Shown one piece after another: positions 54,094 to 63,488 of a DNA stretch of 64,000 nt (positions are counted from its first letter, which is position 1; the number at the start of each line of letters is the position of its first letter). Source of the DNA: Flavobacteriaceae bacterium LSUCC0859 (GTDB taxonomy: Bacteria > Bacteroidota > Bacteroidia > Flavobacteriales > Flavobacteriaceae); NCBI GenBank assembly GCA_022239325.1, contig JAKOGP010000001.1, forward strand, positions 268,860 to 332,859, read 5' to 3'. The notes beneath the pieces are model-generated. The model ran no database searches. It saw only the letters and a program-made list of their open reading frames with translations, and was not told the DNA's origin. The position numbers and the translations under genes are program-made.

Positions 54094-54879
54094 TTGGAAG
54101 CATTTAATTTTTTAGAATTTAAAATCACAGATGGTATAGATATTATTCTAGTAGCCCTGTTACTATTCTATATTTATAAGCTGGTTAAAGGCACTGTAGC
54201 TATTAATATTTTTATTGGAATAGTGATGATCTGGGGGCTTTGGAAGCTTACCGAGTTACTAGAAATAAAAATGATTTCTAACATTATTGGGGGCTTTATG
54301 AATATTGGGCTTATCGCTCTAATTATTGTTTTCCAGCAGGAAATCCGAAAATTTTTACTCATGTTGGGCTCTACTAATATTGGGAATAAAAGATCTTTTG
54401 TAAAACACTTTAAATTTCTGAAGCAAGATCTACAAACCCTAGACACAGATGTACCAGCCATAGTAGCTGCCATGGATAAAATGGCTCAAAGTAAAACGGG
54501 CGCTCTACTGGTTATAGAAAAAAACAATTCCTTGGATTTTGTTCGTCAGTCTGGAGACCGAATGAATATAGAGGTAAGCCAACCTATTATTGAGAGTATT
54601 TTCTATAAAAATAGTCCCTTACACGACGGCGCCGCTATTATTGAAAATAATTTTATTGTAGCTACTAGGGTGATTCTTCCCGTTTCAGATGAAAAAAACA
54701 TCCCGCTCAGATTTGGATTAAGACACCGAGCAGCAGTGGGAATCACAGAAAAAACAGACGCCTTGGCTCTTGTGGTGTCCGAGGAAACCGGAACCATATC
54801 TTACATTAAAAATGGCGCTTTTATTTTATTCAAAGATCTAGAAGAACTCACCCAAATGATCTCTAAAGATTTGAGCTAA
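54094..54879 (+). CDS. cdaA: Diadenylate cyclase CdaA/DacA
   Basis: Makes the second messenger c-di-AMP from two ATP. Three hydrophobic segments lie in about the first 80 residues, then the DAC domain with the catalytic DGA (SPLHDGAAII) and RHR (FGLRHRAAVGITE) motifs. At 261 residues it is full length. Translation must start at TTG 54094: an in-frame stop lies ten codons upstream with no ATG or GTG between. It is 69 nt after folP; a folP-cdaA pair is usual in Bacteroidota. Confidence 0.94.
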   Translation: MEAFNFLEFKITDGIDIILVALLLFYIYKLVKGTVAINIFIGIVMIWGLWKLTELLEIKMISNIIGGFMNIGLIALIIVFQQEIRKFLLMLGSTNIGNKRSFVKHFKFLKQDLQTLDTDVPAIVAAMDKMAQSKTGALLVIEKNNSLDFVRQSGDRMNIEVSQPIIESIFYKNSPLHDGAAIIENNFIVATRVILPVSDEKNIPLRFGLRHRAAVGITEKTDALALVVSEETGTISYIKNGAFILFKDLEELTQMISKDLS

Positions 54880-54897
54880 ATACCCAAAAATAACATA

Positions 54898-54963
54898 CTA
54901 AAAGCCCTTAAAGGTTCGAGCTAAAGACCTTAAAGATTATACTAAAGGCTTTAATGGTTAAAG
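54898..54963. repeat. Degenerate 21-23 bp tandem repeat after cdaA
   Basis: Three imperfect units each starting CTAAA and carrying a CCTTAAAG/CTTTAATG core: 54898-54920, 54921-54941 and 54942-54963. A related CTAAAGAT lies at the end of cdaA. It is noncoding and falls between convergent genes. Confidence 0.5.
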
Positions 54964-54995
54964 CAAAAACACTTAAATATAAAAGCTGGCACATT

Positions 54996-56774
54996 TTAGG
55001 CTGCCCCTTCTTCTAGAGCTAAAAATTGCGCTTCGTAGAGGTTTTTGTAATAGCCCCCCTGGGCAAGTAATTCTTGGTGACTCCCCTGCTCTACTATTTT
55101 TCCGGCATCCATAACCAATATTCTGTCTGCTTTTTTTACCGTAGCAAGACGGTGGGCAATGACAATAGAGGTACGGTCTGCTGTTATTTTCTCTGTGGCC
55201 TTCTGAATGAGTTGCTCAGAATTAGTGTCAATAGAAGAAGTTGCCTCATCTAAGACTAAAATGGGAGGATTGGCTACATAGGCTCTTAAAAAGGCAATCA
55301 GTTGGCGTTGGCCGCTAGAAAGCATGCCTCCACGCTCCTTAACATTGAACTCATACCCGCCCGGTAAGCTAGAAATAAAATCGTGAACTCCTATGGATTT
55401 TGCAGCCTGTATAATGTCTGCCCTTTTCAGTGAGGAATCTCCTAATGAAATATTATTGGCTATGGTGTCTGCAAACAAGAAAACGTCTTGTAAAACTACC
55501 GCAATATGACTTCTCAAGGAGTCTAAGCGCAATTCATCTATGGAGGTATCTCCAATGTTTATAGTGCCTGATTGAATGTCGTAAAAGCGATTGAGTAAAT
55601 TAATGATAGTAGATTTTCCAGCTCCAGTAGCCCCTACTATGGCCAATGTTTCTCCTTTTTTAACTTCAAAGGAAACACCCTTAAGCACTACTTCTTCCGG
55701 GATGTATCCAAAAACTACTTCCTCAAAGCGAATGTTTCCGTCTGTTTCTGTTAAGACCTTATCTCCAGAGATTTCTGTTTGATCTTCAGTGTCTAAAATC
55801 TTGAATACCCTGGCAGCTGCTACCATACCCATCTGAAGGGTATTAAACTTGTCTGCAATTTGCCTTAGCGGTCTGAACAACATTTCTGAAAGTAAAATAA
55901 ACGTAAAAATAGTCCCGTAATCAGAAGCTGTTATTCCAGAAAGGTTTTGCAAGCCTCCATACCATACAATTAATCCAATGGTTATAGAAGAAACAATTTC
56001 TGCCACAGGAAAAAATACGGAATTATACCATACCGTCTTAATCCATGCTTTGGTGTGTTTTTCGTTAATGCCCTCAAAGGCGCTTTTCTCTGCTGCCTCT
56101 CTGTTAAATAGCTGAACTACTTTCATCCCAGAAATACGCTCCTGAACAAATGAATTTAACTGAGCTACCTGTGCCCGCACCTCGGTAAAGGCCACTTTCA
56201 TAGCCCTTTGAAAAAGCCTGGTCGCATATAAAATAATAGGTAAGACCGCAAAAACAATAAGCGACAACTCCCAATTCATATAGATCATAACCCCAGCTAC
56301 TACAAGCATTTTTAAAAGGTCTGAAACGATTACAAAAAATCCTTGAGAAAAAATTTCCCCAATGCGCTGCATATCTCCTACAGCTCTGGTCACTAAAATT
56401 CCAATAGAGGATTGATCAAAATACCGCATTCTAAAGTGGGTCATATGTCTAAAGAGCTTTATTCGAATATCCCTAATCACAGACTCTCCCAACCAATTGG
56501 CATAATAATTAAAACTCAATTGGCTAAGTACCTCACCAAGTAGTACCGCTAACATAACAAGGGTATAGTTTAAAAGCTTTGAAGCGTTGGCTGTTTTAAT
56601 GGCCTCGTCTACCAAAAAACCAACTAAAATAGGCCTGAGGACAGCAAAGGCAGACAAAATAACGGCAGCTATGGCTACCCCATAAAAAATAAATTTATAA
56701 AGGGAAGTAAAGGCCAAAAGACGATTAAACAACTTCCTATCAAATGATTTGCCAGCGGGATTTGTGTTAGACAT
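54996..56774 (-). CDS. ABC transporter ATP-binding/permease protein (MsbA-like)
   Basis: A full half-transporter: six membrane helices in residues about 1-320, then an ABC domain with Walker A GATGAGKST, Q loop LQDVFLFADT, signature LSSGQRQL and Walker B ILVLDEATSSID, ending with the His switch IVIAHRLATV. The 592-residue length fits a homodimeric exporter of lipid or drug type. It overlaps the end of truA by 8 nt, so the two are translationally linked. Substrate not predictable. Confidence 0.93.
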   Translation of the reverse strand: MSNTNPAGKSFDRKLFNRLLAFTSLYKFIFYGVAIAAVILSAFAVLRPILVGFLVDEAIKTANASKLLNYTLVMLAVLLGEVLSQLSFNYYANWLGESVIRDIRIKLFRHMTHFRMRYFDQSSIGILVTRAVGDMQRIGEIFSQGFFVIVSDLLKMLVVAGVMIYMNWELSLIVFAVLPIILYATRLFQRAMKVAFTEVRAQVAQLNSFVQERISGMKVVQLFNREAAEKSAFEGINEKHTKAWIKTVWYNSVFFPVAEIVSSITIGLIVWYGGLQNLSGITASDYGTIFTFILLSEMLFRPLRQIADKFNTLQMGMVAAARVFKILDTEDQTEISGDKVLTETDGNIRFEEVVFGYIPEEVVLKGVSFEVKKGETLAIVGATGAGKSTIINLLNRFYDIQSGTINIGDTSIDELRLDSLRSHIAVVLQDVFLFADTIANNISLGDSSLKRADIIQAAKSIGVHDFISSLPGGYEFNVKERGGMLSSGQRQLIAFLRAYVANPPILVLDEATSSIDTNSEQLIQKATEKITADRTSIVIAHRLATVKKADRILVMDAGKIVEQGSHQELLAQGGYYKNLYEAQFLALEEGAA

Positions 56775-57516
56775 AAATGGTGTTGGGGTAAGTGATTTCT
56801 GTTAAATATAATCCTTTTGCAGGAACGGATGGACCTGCTTCACTTCTAGATTTTGACGCTAAAATTTTTTCTAAGTCTGCTGGGGTTGTCTTCCCCATCC
56901 CTATATCTAATAGGGTTCCTACAATGGCCCGAACCATATTTCTAAGAAAGCGATTGGCACTGATAGTAAATATGAGCTGTGTCTCTTTTTGCTCCCATTG
57001 GGCATGGTACAAATCACATAAAAAAGTGTGAACATCTGAATTTGATTTTGAAAAGCATTCAAAGTCTGTGTATTGTAAAAGTTGAGCTGCGGCAGCATTC
57101 ATAGCAAGCAAATCTAAAGGAGCGTGCACATAATGAGAAGTTGTTTCCAAAAAAGGGTCTTTTTTAGTGTGAACCCAATACTCATAGGTTCTGCTTGTGG
57201 CGTCAAAACGAGCATGTGATGTTTCTTTTACTTCTCTAATATTATTTATTGCTATAGATGGGGGTAAAAATCCATTAAGCCTAGCCACCAAATGTTCCTT
57301 ATCGATAGCCACAGGGCTATCAAAATGGGCCACCATTTTTTTTGCATGCACCCCTGCGTCTGTCCTTCCGGCTCCCATCAGGGAGATGGGTGTAGCAAGT
57401 AACAAAGAAAAAGCCTGTGCTAAAGTTTCCTGTACACTGGAAGCGTTGGGTTGGGCCTGCCAACCGTGATACGAAGCACCATGGTAAGAAAAATCTACAA
57501 AGTATCTCAAAAGCAA
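56767..57516 (-). CDS. truA: tRNA pseudouridine(38-40) synthase TruA
   Basis: Converts uridines 38-40 in the tRNA anticodon arm to pseudouridine. The catalytic Asp is in AGRTDAGVHA. Other family motifs are DFSYHGASYHGWQAQPN and FLRNMVRAIVGTLLDIG. The 249-residue length is standard. It precedes and overlaps the ABC exporter gene. Confidence 0.95.
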   Translation of the reverse strand: MLLRYFVDFSYHGASYHGWQAQPNASSVQETLAQAFSLLLATPISLMGAGRTDAGVHAKKMVAHFDSPVAIDKEHLVARLNGFLPPSIAINNIREVKETSHARFDATSRTYEYWVHTKKDPFLETTSHYVHAPLDLLAMNAAAAQLLQYTDFECFSKSNSDVHTFLCDLYHAQWEQKETQLIFTISANRFLRNMVRAIVGTLLDIGMGKTTPADLEKILASKSRSEAGPSVPAKGLYLTEITYPNTIYV

Positions 57517-57609
57517 TGCTGTTAATATAACAAAGATACCGCATGTACCATTTATATGGCGGTTTCCTGGAAATAATTTACGAGTTTTGAGGTCTTCAAG
57601 CCATTTTCT

Positions 57610-58116
57610 ATGACAAAAATACTTTTACTTTCAGACAGCCACTCCCATATGGACAATAGAATACTACATTTTACGTCCCAGGCAGACGAGGTATGGCATG
57701 CAGGTGACATTGGAGATTTGGCGGTAACAGACGCCTTGGCTGCCGTTAAACCACTTAGAGCAGTCTATGGTAATATAGACGACCACAAAGCCAGAGGCAC
57801 CTTCCCATTAGATTTGAGGTTTTCATGTGAAGGTCTAAAAGTTTGGATCACTCACATTGGAGGTTATCCTGGCAAATACACTCCCAGAGTAAAGCAAGAA
57901 ATGGAACACCAAGCCCCAGATATATTCATTACAGGTCACTCCCATATTCTCAAAGTACAATGGGACAAAAAATTTTCACTACTACATATGAATCCTGGGG
58001 CCTGTGGAAAAAGTGGCTTTCATCAGATGAGAACCATGCTCAGGTTTGACATAGATGCTAAGGAAATTAAAAATTTAGAAGTGATTGAATTGGGTTTGAG
58101 AGGAAAGAAGTCCTAA
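57610..58116 (+). CDS. YfcE/MJ0936-type metallophosphoesterase
   Basis: A 168-residue calcineurin-like phosphoesterase. The dinuclear-metal motifs are SDSHSH, HAGDIGD, GNIDDH, THIGGYPGKY and TGHSHI. Such stand-alone proteins hydrolyse phosphodiesters; the physiological substrate is uncertain. Divergent from truA and separated from it by a 93-nt AT-rich gap. Confidence 0.92.
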   Translation: MTKILLLSDSHSHMDNRILHFTSQADEVWHAGDIGDLAVTDALAAVKPLRAVYGNIDDHKARGTFPLDLRFSCEGLKVWITHIGGYPGKYTPRVKQEMEHQAPDIFITGHSHILKVQWDKKFSLLHMNPGACGKSGFHQMRTMLRFDIDAKEIKNLEVIELGLRGKKS

Positions 58117-58199
58117 ACCAGAATTATAAGGGTCATAAGAATCATTAATGGTTTTTATTTTTTCATATAAACATTGGCTTCTATTTTAGCTAGAAAAAA

Positions 58200-59564
58200 A
58201 TGAAGCCACTTAGCTTAATCAAGAATGCCTCTGTAATAAATGAGGGAGAAATTAAAGTATTGGATGTTCTTATTGAAGGTGCCTTCATTAAAGAGATTGG
58301 GAAAATATCTGCCCCAAAAAACTGCTTGATCATTGAGGGGGAAGGTAAATTTCTTCTGCCAGGTATCATAGATGGTCAAGTTCATTTTAGAGAACCCGGT
58401 TTCACCCACAAAGGAACTATACACACAGAGAGCAGAGCAGGAATAGCCGGAGGAGTAACTTCCTACATAGATATGCCCAATACCATCCCTAATGTACTTA
58501 CTCTAGAGGCTTTAGCGGAAAAATACAGACTTGCTGCATTAAACTCTTTGTCTAATTACAGTTTTTTTCTTGGCATAAATGACAGTAATGTGAGGGATTT
58601 AATAAGCTGGGACACTTCTGGAATTATAGGTATTTCCGACGACGGACTTTATATGTCTAATAAGGGAAATCTACTGGCAGAAAACCCAGAAACTATGGAG
58701 CTTCTTTTTAAAAACTGTCAGAATATTATTGCCATTCATTCGGAAATCGAAGCAGAAATTTTAAAAAATGAAGCCCTTTTTGAGCAGCGATATGGGAGGG
58801 ATATTCCGGCGAAATACCATCCTAAAATCAGATCTTGGGAGGCCTGTTACGAAGCGACAAAAAGGGCTATTGAAATAGCAAAAAAACATGAGGCAAGACT
58901 TCACATACTGCACTTGTCTACCCTTGAAGAAACCCATTTATTTGACGCTAATACTTCTTTAACCCAAAAGCGCATTACTACAGAGGTTTCGGTACACCAC
59001 CTATATTTTTCTGAAGCAGATTATGAATCATTGGGCATGCGGATTAAATGGAACCCAGCTATAAAAACCAAAAAAGATCAAGAGGGGCTTTTAAGAGCAT
59101 TAATAGATAACCGCATAGATTTAATTACCACGGACCATGCACCACATACACTAGAAGAAAAAGAGAGACCCTACTTTGAATCTATGTCTGGTGCACCTAT
59201 GGTGCAACACTCCTTAAATTGTATGATAGACTTTTTTCAAAATGGAAAAATCTCCCTCGAAAAAATCATTGAAAAAATGTGTCACAATCCAGCCATACTT
59301 TACGGCATTAAGCAAAGAGGTTTTATTAAAGAGGGCTATTATGCAGACTTAGTTTTGGTAGACCTAGACACTTCTTGGACCGTTCACAAAGACAATATTT
59401 TGTACAAATGCGGTTGGTCTCCATTAGAGGGCAGGACTTTTAAAAACAAGATACTTAAAACCTTTGTAAACGGAAATCTGGTGTATGACAACGGTCAATT
59501 TTACGAGAGTAAAATGGGCATGCCACTCCAAACATCTCAACAAAAAGACCTCCATAAAAATTAA
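58200..59564 (+). CDS. Dihydroorotase-family amidohydrolase
   Basis: A TIM-barrel amidohydrolase of the dihydroorotase family (454 residues), expected to interconvert carbamoyl-aspartate and dihydroorotate. The first metal motif reads DGQVHFREPG, with Gln where the classical HxH has its first His; I recall this variant in other Bacteroidota. Later ligands appear in IAIHSE, LHILHLST and ITTDHAPHT. The C-terminal amidohydrolase tail is intact. It is close enough to pyrC of the phylum to carry out pyrimidine synthesis, but a paralogue cannot be excluded. A DUF6671 gene follows 6 nt downstream. Confidence 0.85.
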   Translation: MKPLSLIKNASVINEGEIKVLDVLIEGAFIKEIGKISAPKNCLIIEGEGKFLLPGIIDGQVHFREPGFTHKGTIHTESRAGIAGGVTSYIDMPNTIPNVLTLEALAEKYRLAALNSLSNYSFFLGINDSNVRDLISWDTSGIIGISDDGLYMSNKGNLLAENPETMELLFKNCQNIIAIHSEIEAEILKNEALFEQRYGRDIPAKYHPKIRSWEACYEATKRAIEIAKKHEARLHILHLSTLEETHLFDANTSLTQKRITTEVSVHHLYFSEADYESLGMRIKWNPAIKTKKDQEGLLRALIDNRIDLITTDHAPHTLEEKERPYFESMSGAPMVQHSLNCMIDFFQNGKISLEKIIEKMCHNPAILYGIKQRGFIKEGYYADLVLVDLDTSWTVHKDNILYKCGWSPLEGRTFKNKILKTFVNGNLVYDNGQFYESKMGMPLQTSQQKDLHKN

Positions 59565-59570
59565 ACAGAC

Positions 59571-60407
59571 ATGTTTAAAGATAGGCGTCTACTCATTGCT
59601 ACAATGCACCAAAAAGAGCAAGTCATTGCCCCTTTAATGGAACAAAAAATAGGAGTGAAATGTATGGTGCCAAAAAACTTTAATACAGACGTATATGGCA
59701 CGTTTTCTGGAGAAGTGCCAAGGAAAATACCTGCAATAGATAGCGCAAGAATAAAATGTCTACATGCTATGAAAATTGAGGGTTGTGATTTAGGTATTGC
59801 CAGTGAGGGTTCTTTTGGACCTCATCCAAACCTTTATTTTGTAAATGCAAATGAGGAGATTCTTTTATGGATTGACAAAAAAAATAATTTGGAAATTACT
59901 CATGTTGAATGGAGTTTAGAAACAAATTTTAATGGTAAATACATAGCGAATGAGGAAGAATTGATGGTATTTGCCAAACAAGTAAAATTTCCAACACACG
60001 GAATTATATTAAAAAAATCTAAGGACTCTAATAAAGATGTTTTTAAAGGAATAGTAGAGCTAGAGTCGCTTTTACGCATATTTAACCAAATAAAGAACAC
60101 CAGCAATAAAGTATATGCAGAAACAGACATGAGGGCCATGTATAACCCAACAAGAATGAAAGTAATTGAAGCTGCTACTACAGGTTTAATCGCTAAGATA
60201 AAAAGCTGCTGTCCATCTTGTAAACGCCCCGGATTTGATGTGTCTGAGGTGGTTCGTGGTTTAAAATGCAGCCAGTGTTCTCTTCCTACAAAATCTATCT
60301 TAAAACTTATATTTCAGTGTAAGGGGTGCCATTATCAGGAAGAACGTATAAATCCAAATAATAAAACAAGTGAAGACCCTACCTATTGTGATTTTTGCAA
60401 TCCATAA
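59571..60407 (+). CDS. DUF6671 family protein with zinc-ribbon C-terminus
   Basis: A 278-residue cytosolic protein whose function is unknown. The N-terminal 200 residues match the DUF6671 pattern (LLIATMHQKEQVIAPL and DLGIASEGSFGPHP). The C-terminus has paired cysteines CPSC, CSQC, CKGC and CDFC, predicting a four-pair zinc-ribbon array, probably two zinc sites. It starts 6 nt after the dihydroorotase gene, so it is probably co-transcribed. The biological link between them is unclear. Confidence 0.8.
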   Translation: MFKDRRLLIATMHQKEQVIAPLMEQKIGVKCMVPKNFNTDVYGTFSGEVPRKIPAIDSARIKCLHAMKIEGCDLGIASEGSFGPHPNLYFVNANEEILLWIDKKNNLEITHVEWSLETNFNGKYIANEEELMVFAKQVKFPTHGIILKKSKDSNKDVFKGIVELESLLRIFNQIKNTSNKVYAETDMRAMYNPTRMKVIEAATTGLIAKIKSCCPSCKRPGFDVSEVVRGLKCSQCSLPTKSILKLIFQCKGCHYQEERINPNNKTSEDPTYCDFCNP

Positions 60408-60452
60408 TTTGTAAAAATACAGCTGCAGTAGCTCTTACAATAAACCACAAAA

Positions 60453-60477
60453 AAACCCGGGTAACAAACCCGGGTTT
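60453..60477 (-). terminator. Terminator of the DUF4293 gene
   Basis: Perfect 10-bp stem AAACCCGGGT (60453-60462) and ACCCGGGTTT (60468-60477), loop AACAA. On the minus strand the stem is followed by a run of T residues, so it serves the DUF4293 gene and may also stop the convergent DUF6671 transcript. Confidence 0.88.
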
Positions 60478-60506
60478 CACGCACTAATACTACTAAGATG
60501 TTAGGT

Positions 60507-60917
60507 TTAACGCAAACGATCCACAGATTTTACGAGATCCTCGTCCTTCTTGATGGCCTTATTAGCCACAGATAAAAAAACGATAGAAACAATTGGAACA
60601 AGCATCTCAATACCCTTCTCTGAGAACAAGTTCTCTCCAGATAAACTTAGTGTTCGATAAACGAAAAATCCTAGTAAAAAAAAGTTTAATATGATATTTA
60701 AGCGGTTCAAAACAAACTGCTTGAGTCTTTTCTTATAGGAAAAAATACTAATTAAAGCCAATAAAGCAAAAATGATGAACGTACCTTTATTTAAGGCCTT
60801 AGCTGTTGTAAATATAGAACTTTCTGGCATTTCTCCAACGATCTTGACGAAAAAAATAGCCGCAGCGTTTGCTATAAAAACAAGGGACAAATAAAGGGAT
60901 TGTATGCGTTGTATCAT
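60507..60917 (-). CDS. DUF4293 membrane protein
   Basis: A 136-residue protein with four hydrophobic segments and the N-terminal MIQRIQSLYLSLVFIANA, the signature of the DUF4293 family found only in Bacteroidota. It is divergent from rho, the usual neighbour. Function unknown. A -7-like element (TATTTTTG on the minus strand, 60947-60940) lies 22 nt before the ATG, but no -33 TTG was found. Confidence 0.9.
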   Translation of the reverse strand: MIQRIQSLYLSLVFIANAAAIFFVKIVGEMPESSIFTTAKALNKGTFIIFALLALISIFSYKKRLKQFVLNRLNIILNFFLLGFFVYRTLSLSGENLFSEKGIEMLVPIVSIVFLSVANKAIKKDEDLVKSVDRLR

Positions 60918-61117
60918 GTTTGCAGAAATATATCTATTGCAAAAATAAGGGTCTTTTTTAAGAATATAATTACATATTAATTTTTATTTGTATTATTGTA
61001 GAGTAATAAGCAAAAAAAAGCTGTTACATACTCACCTCTGGGAAATCCATTCCCGATATTCAAGTATTAAAACTTATTATTTTACTTACTAAAGTATCCA
61101 TTTATTTATATCATTAA

Positions 61118-62953
61118 ATGTTCGAAATTTCTAAATTAAAAACCTTGAAGCTTCCTGAGCTTCAGGAAATTGCTAAAGGATTAAAGGTTCCTAAATTCAA
61201 AACCTTAAAAAAATTAGACCTCGTTTATCAAATTTTAGATGTCCAGGCAGCAGACCCAAAAGCGGTCTTTGTAGCTGCAGCACCTGTAGTGGGTGACGCT
61301 TCTTCTATAGCTACTGAAGACAAAAATTCCGAGGCCAAACAACCAACCAATAGGGCTCCCAGAAAACAAGCCATTTCCGACCAGGACAACGCTTCAAAAG
61401 AAAAATCCAAGGGGCTAAGTAGTGAAGGTAAAGCAAACAGGGAAGACAGGACTCCTAGAGAAGACAGAGCTCCTAGAGAGTCTAGAAACCCCACAGAAGC
61501 CAGGACCCCAAGAGACAGAAACACCGCAGCAAAAGACAGCGCTGCTACAACGCAAACCACAGAAGGAAAAACAGCAACGTCTCCTACTCAGGAAGAAAAA
61601 CAAACTCCTAGTAAGAGGACTCCAAACCCACGACCCAACAAAAGGTCAGAGGGACAGGGCGCTCCAAACAACAACCAAAATGAAAGGGGTACTTCTAATG
61701 AAAGAGGCCAGCAGAAAAACCACCCCCAACACGCACCCAAACAACCGCAAAGAAAGCATTCAAACCAGAACCGTCCGGAAAAAAACTTTAACTACGACAA
61801 AGAGTTAAAAAACAGATATAAGGACCCAGACTATGAGTTTGACAGTATTATTGCCTCTGAAGGGGTTCTAGACATCATGCAAGATGGCTATGGGTTTTTA
61901 AGGTCTTCTGACTACAACTATTTATCCTCACCAGATGACATTTACGTATCACAGTCTCAAATCAGACTCTTTGGCTTAAAACCAGGAGACACGGTTTTGG
62001 GAGAGGTGAGACCTCCAAAAGAGGGAGAAAAATACTTCCCATTAATTAAAGTAAATAAAATTAATGGACAAGACCCTCAAGTAGTGAGAGACCGAGTGGC
62101 TTTTGAGCATTTAACACCCTTATTCCCAGAGGAAAAGTTTAAACTTTCTGAAAGACAAAGCAATATCTCTAACAGGATTATAGATCTGTTCTCTCCTATA
62201 GGAAAAGGCCAACGTGGTATGATAGTAGCCCAGCCTAAAACGGGTAAAACCATGCTTTTAAAAGACATAGCTAACGGTATTGCAGCCAATCATCCAGAGG
62301 TCTACCAGCTCATCTTACTTATAGACGAAAGACCTGAAGAGGTAACAGACATGCAGCGCAATGTAAAAGGGGAAGTAATAGCTTCTACCTTTGACAAAGA
62401 AGCCTCAGAGCATGTAAGGGTGGCTAATATTGTATTAGAGAAAGCCAAGAGATTGGTAGAATGTGGTCATGACGTTGTGATTTTATTAGACTCTATTACC
62501 CGTTTGGCCAGAGCTTATAACACCGTACAACCAGCTTCTGGTAAGGTACTGAGTGGTGGGGTAGACGCCAATGCACTGCACAAACCTAAGCGTTTCTTTG
62601 GAGCGGCTAGAAATATTGAGAACGGTGGTTCTTTAACTATTATAGCTACAGCCTTAACAGAGACAGGATCTAAAATGGACGAGGTCATTTTTGAAGAATT
62701 TAAGGGAACTGGAAATATGGAGCTACAGCTGGATAGAAAAATTTCTAACAGACGTATATTCCCTGCCATAGATCTCACCTCATCTAGCACCAGACGCGAC
62801 GACCTTTTGTTAGACGAGCAAACCGTACAACGCATGTGGATCATGAGAAAGTACTTGGCAGACATGAACCCAGTAGAGGCCATGGAATTTATTGAACAAC
62901 GCTTTAAGCAAACTAAAAATAACGAGGAATTCTTACTGACCATGAATCAGTAA
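61118..62953 (+). CDS. rho: Transcription termination factor Rho with long disordered insert
   Basis: Hexameric RNA helicase that ends transcription. A Rho N-terminal helix bundle (about 1-45) is followed by a 170-residue low-complexity insert (about 52-225) rich in Arg, Glu, Asn, Gln, Pro and Thr, including repeats of the form [12 protein letters not shown]. The RNA-binding fold comes next ([15 protein letters not shown]), then the ATPase with Walker A QPKTGKT near residue 373, Walker [16 protein letters not shown] and the Q/R loops ([13 protein letters not shown]). The insert explains the 611-residue length, against about 420 in E. coli. Bacteroidota Rho proteins commonly have this insert, and such a region has been linked to condensate formation in Bacteroides. 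Confidence 0.97.
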   Translation: MFEISKLKTLKLPELQEIAKGLKVPKFKTLKKLDLVYQILDVQAADPKAVFVAAAPVVGDASSIATEDKNSEAKQPTNRAPRKQAISDQDNASKEKSKGLSSEGKANREDRTPREDRAPRESRNPTEARTPRDRNTAAKDSAATTQTTEGKTATSPTQEEKQTPSKRTPNPRPNKRSEGQGAPNNNQNERGTSNERGQQKNHPQHAPKQPQRKHSNQNRPEKNFNYDKELKNRYKDPDYEFDSIIASEGVLDIMQDGYGFLRSSDYNYLSSPDDIYVSQSQIRLFGLKPGDTVLGEVRPPKEGEKYFPLIKVNKINGQDPQVVRDRVAFEHLTPLFPEEKFKLSERQSNISNRIIDLFSPIGKGQRGMIVAQPKTGKTMLLKDIANGIAANHPEVYQLILLIDERPEEVTDMQRNVKGEVIASTFDKEASEHVRVANIVLEKAKRLVECGHDVVILLDSITRLARAYNTVQPASGKVLSGGVDANALHKPKRFFGAARNIENGGSLTIIATALTETGSKMDEVIFEEFKGTGNMELQLDRKISNRRIFPAIDLTSSSTRRDDLLLDEQTVQRMWIMRKYLADMNPVEAMEFIEQRFKQTKNNEEFLLTMNQ

Positions 62954-62975
62954 GAGTTCCCTCTTATAGGGCACA

Positions 62976-63015
62976 AAAAAAGCCTGTGGTAAATTAATTT
63001 ACCACAGGCTTTTTT
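62976..63015. terminator. Terminator between rho and rpsT
   Basis: Perfect 18-bp stem, AAAAAAGCCTGTGGTAAA and TTTACCACAGGCTTTTTT, with a 4-nt TTAA loop. It ends both the rho and the convergent rpsT transcripts. Confidence 0.93.
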
Positions 63016-63043
63016 GTATGAAATGAAAAGGGGTACGGTCTAA

Positions 63044-63295
63044 TTATAGACTAGCTACCGCTTTGGTTAATTTGCTCTTTAAATTAGAAGCTTTGTTGTT
63101 GTGAATGATGTTGCGCTTAGCCAACCTATCAATCATAGAAATTACAGTAGGAAGCTGTGCTAAAGCTGCTTGCTTGTCTTCCTCCAAACGCAATTTTCTC
63201 AAAGCGTTACGCATGGTCTTGTGCTGATACTTGTTACGTAGACGCACTGCCTCGTTTCTTCTAATTCTTTTTAATGCAGACTTGTGATTAGCCAT
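63044..63295 (-). CDS. rpsT: 30S ribosomal protein S20
   Basis: An 83-residue basic helical protein binding 16S rRNA. It starts [21 protein letters not shown], the family hallmark, and ends [11 protein letters not shown]. It lies 43 nt after tRNA-Glu on the same strand and probably shares its promoter. Confidence 0.96.
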   Translation of the reverse strand: MANHKSALKRIRRNEAVRLRNKYQHKTMRNALRKLRLEEDKQAALAQLPTVISMIDRLAKRNIIHNNKASNLKSKLTKAVASL

Positions 63296-63338
63296 AATTT
63301 TAATTTGTAATTGTTAAGAATGTTTCCATTCGCTTTTG

Positions 63339-63410
63339 TAGTCCGTAGGGGAATCGAACCCCTGTTACCAGGATGAAAACCTGGCGTCCTAACCCCTAGA
63401 CGAACGGACC
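63339..63410 (-). tRNA. tRNA-Glu (anticodon TTC)
   Basis: A 72-nt cloverleaf on the minus strand. Acceptor arms GGTCCGT and ACGGACT; anticodon stem CCAGG/CCTGG enclosing loop TTTTCAT (anticodon TTC); T-loop GGTTCGATTCC. The discriminator is A, and CCA is not encoded. Confidence 0.96.
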
Positions 63411-63433
63411 ATTAGTTTGCGCAATTGCGGATG

Positions 63434-63463
63434 CAAAAATACAACTATTTTTCACTATTGCAA
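63434..63463 (-). promoter_or_regulatory. Promoter of tRNA-Glu/rpsT
   Basis: On the minus strand, TTG (63463-63461), a 19-nt spacer and TATTTTTG (63441-63434), the same form as the purM and tRNA-Arg promoters. Confidence 0.8.
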
Positions 63464-63488
63464 GAGCGAACTACAATTTTTTATCTTT

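Noticed and set aside
61228..61603. Minus-strand frames opposite the Rho insert
   Set aside because: They are antisense shadows of the low-complexity Rho region with Ser/Leu-rich and Phe/Cys-rich runs and no conserved features.
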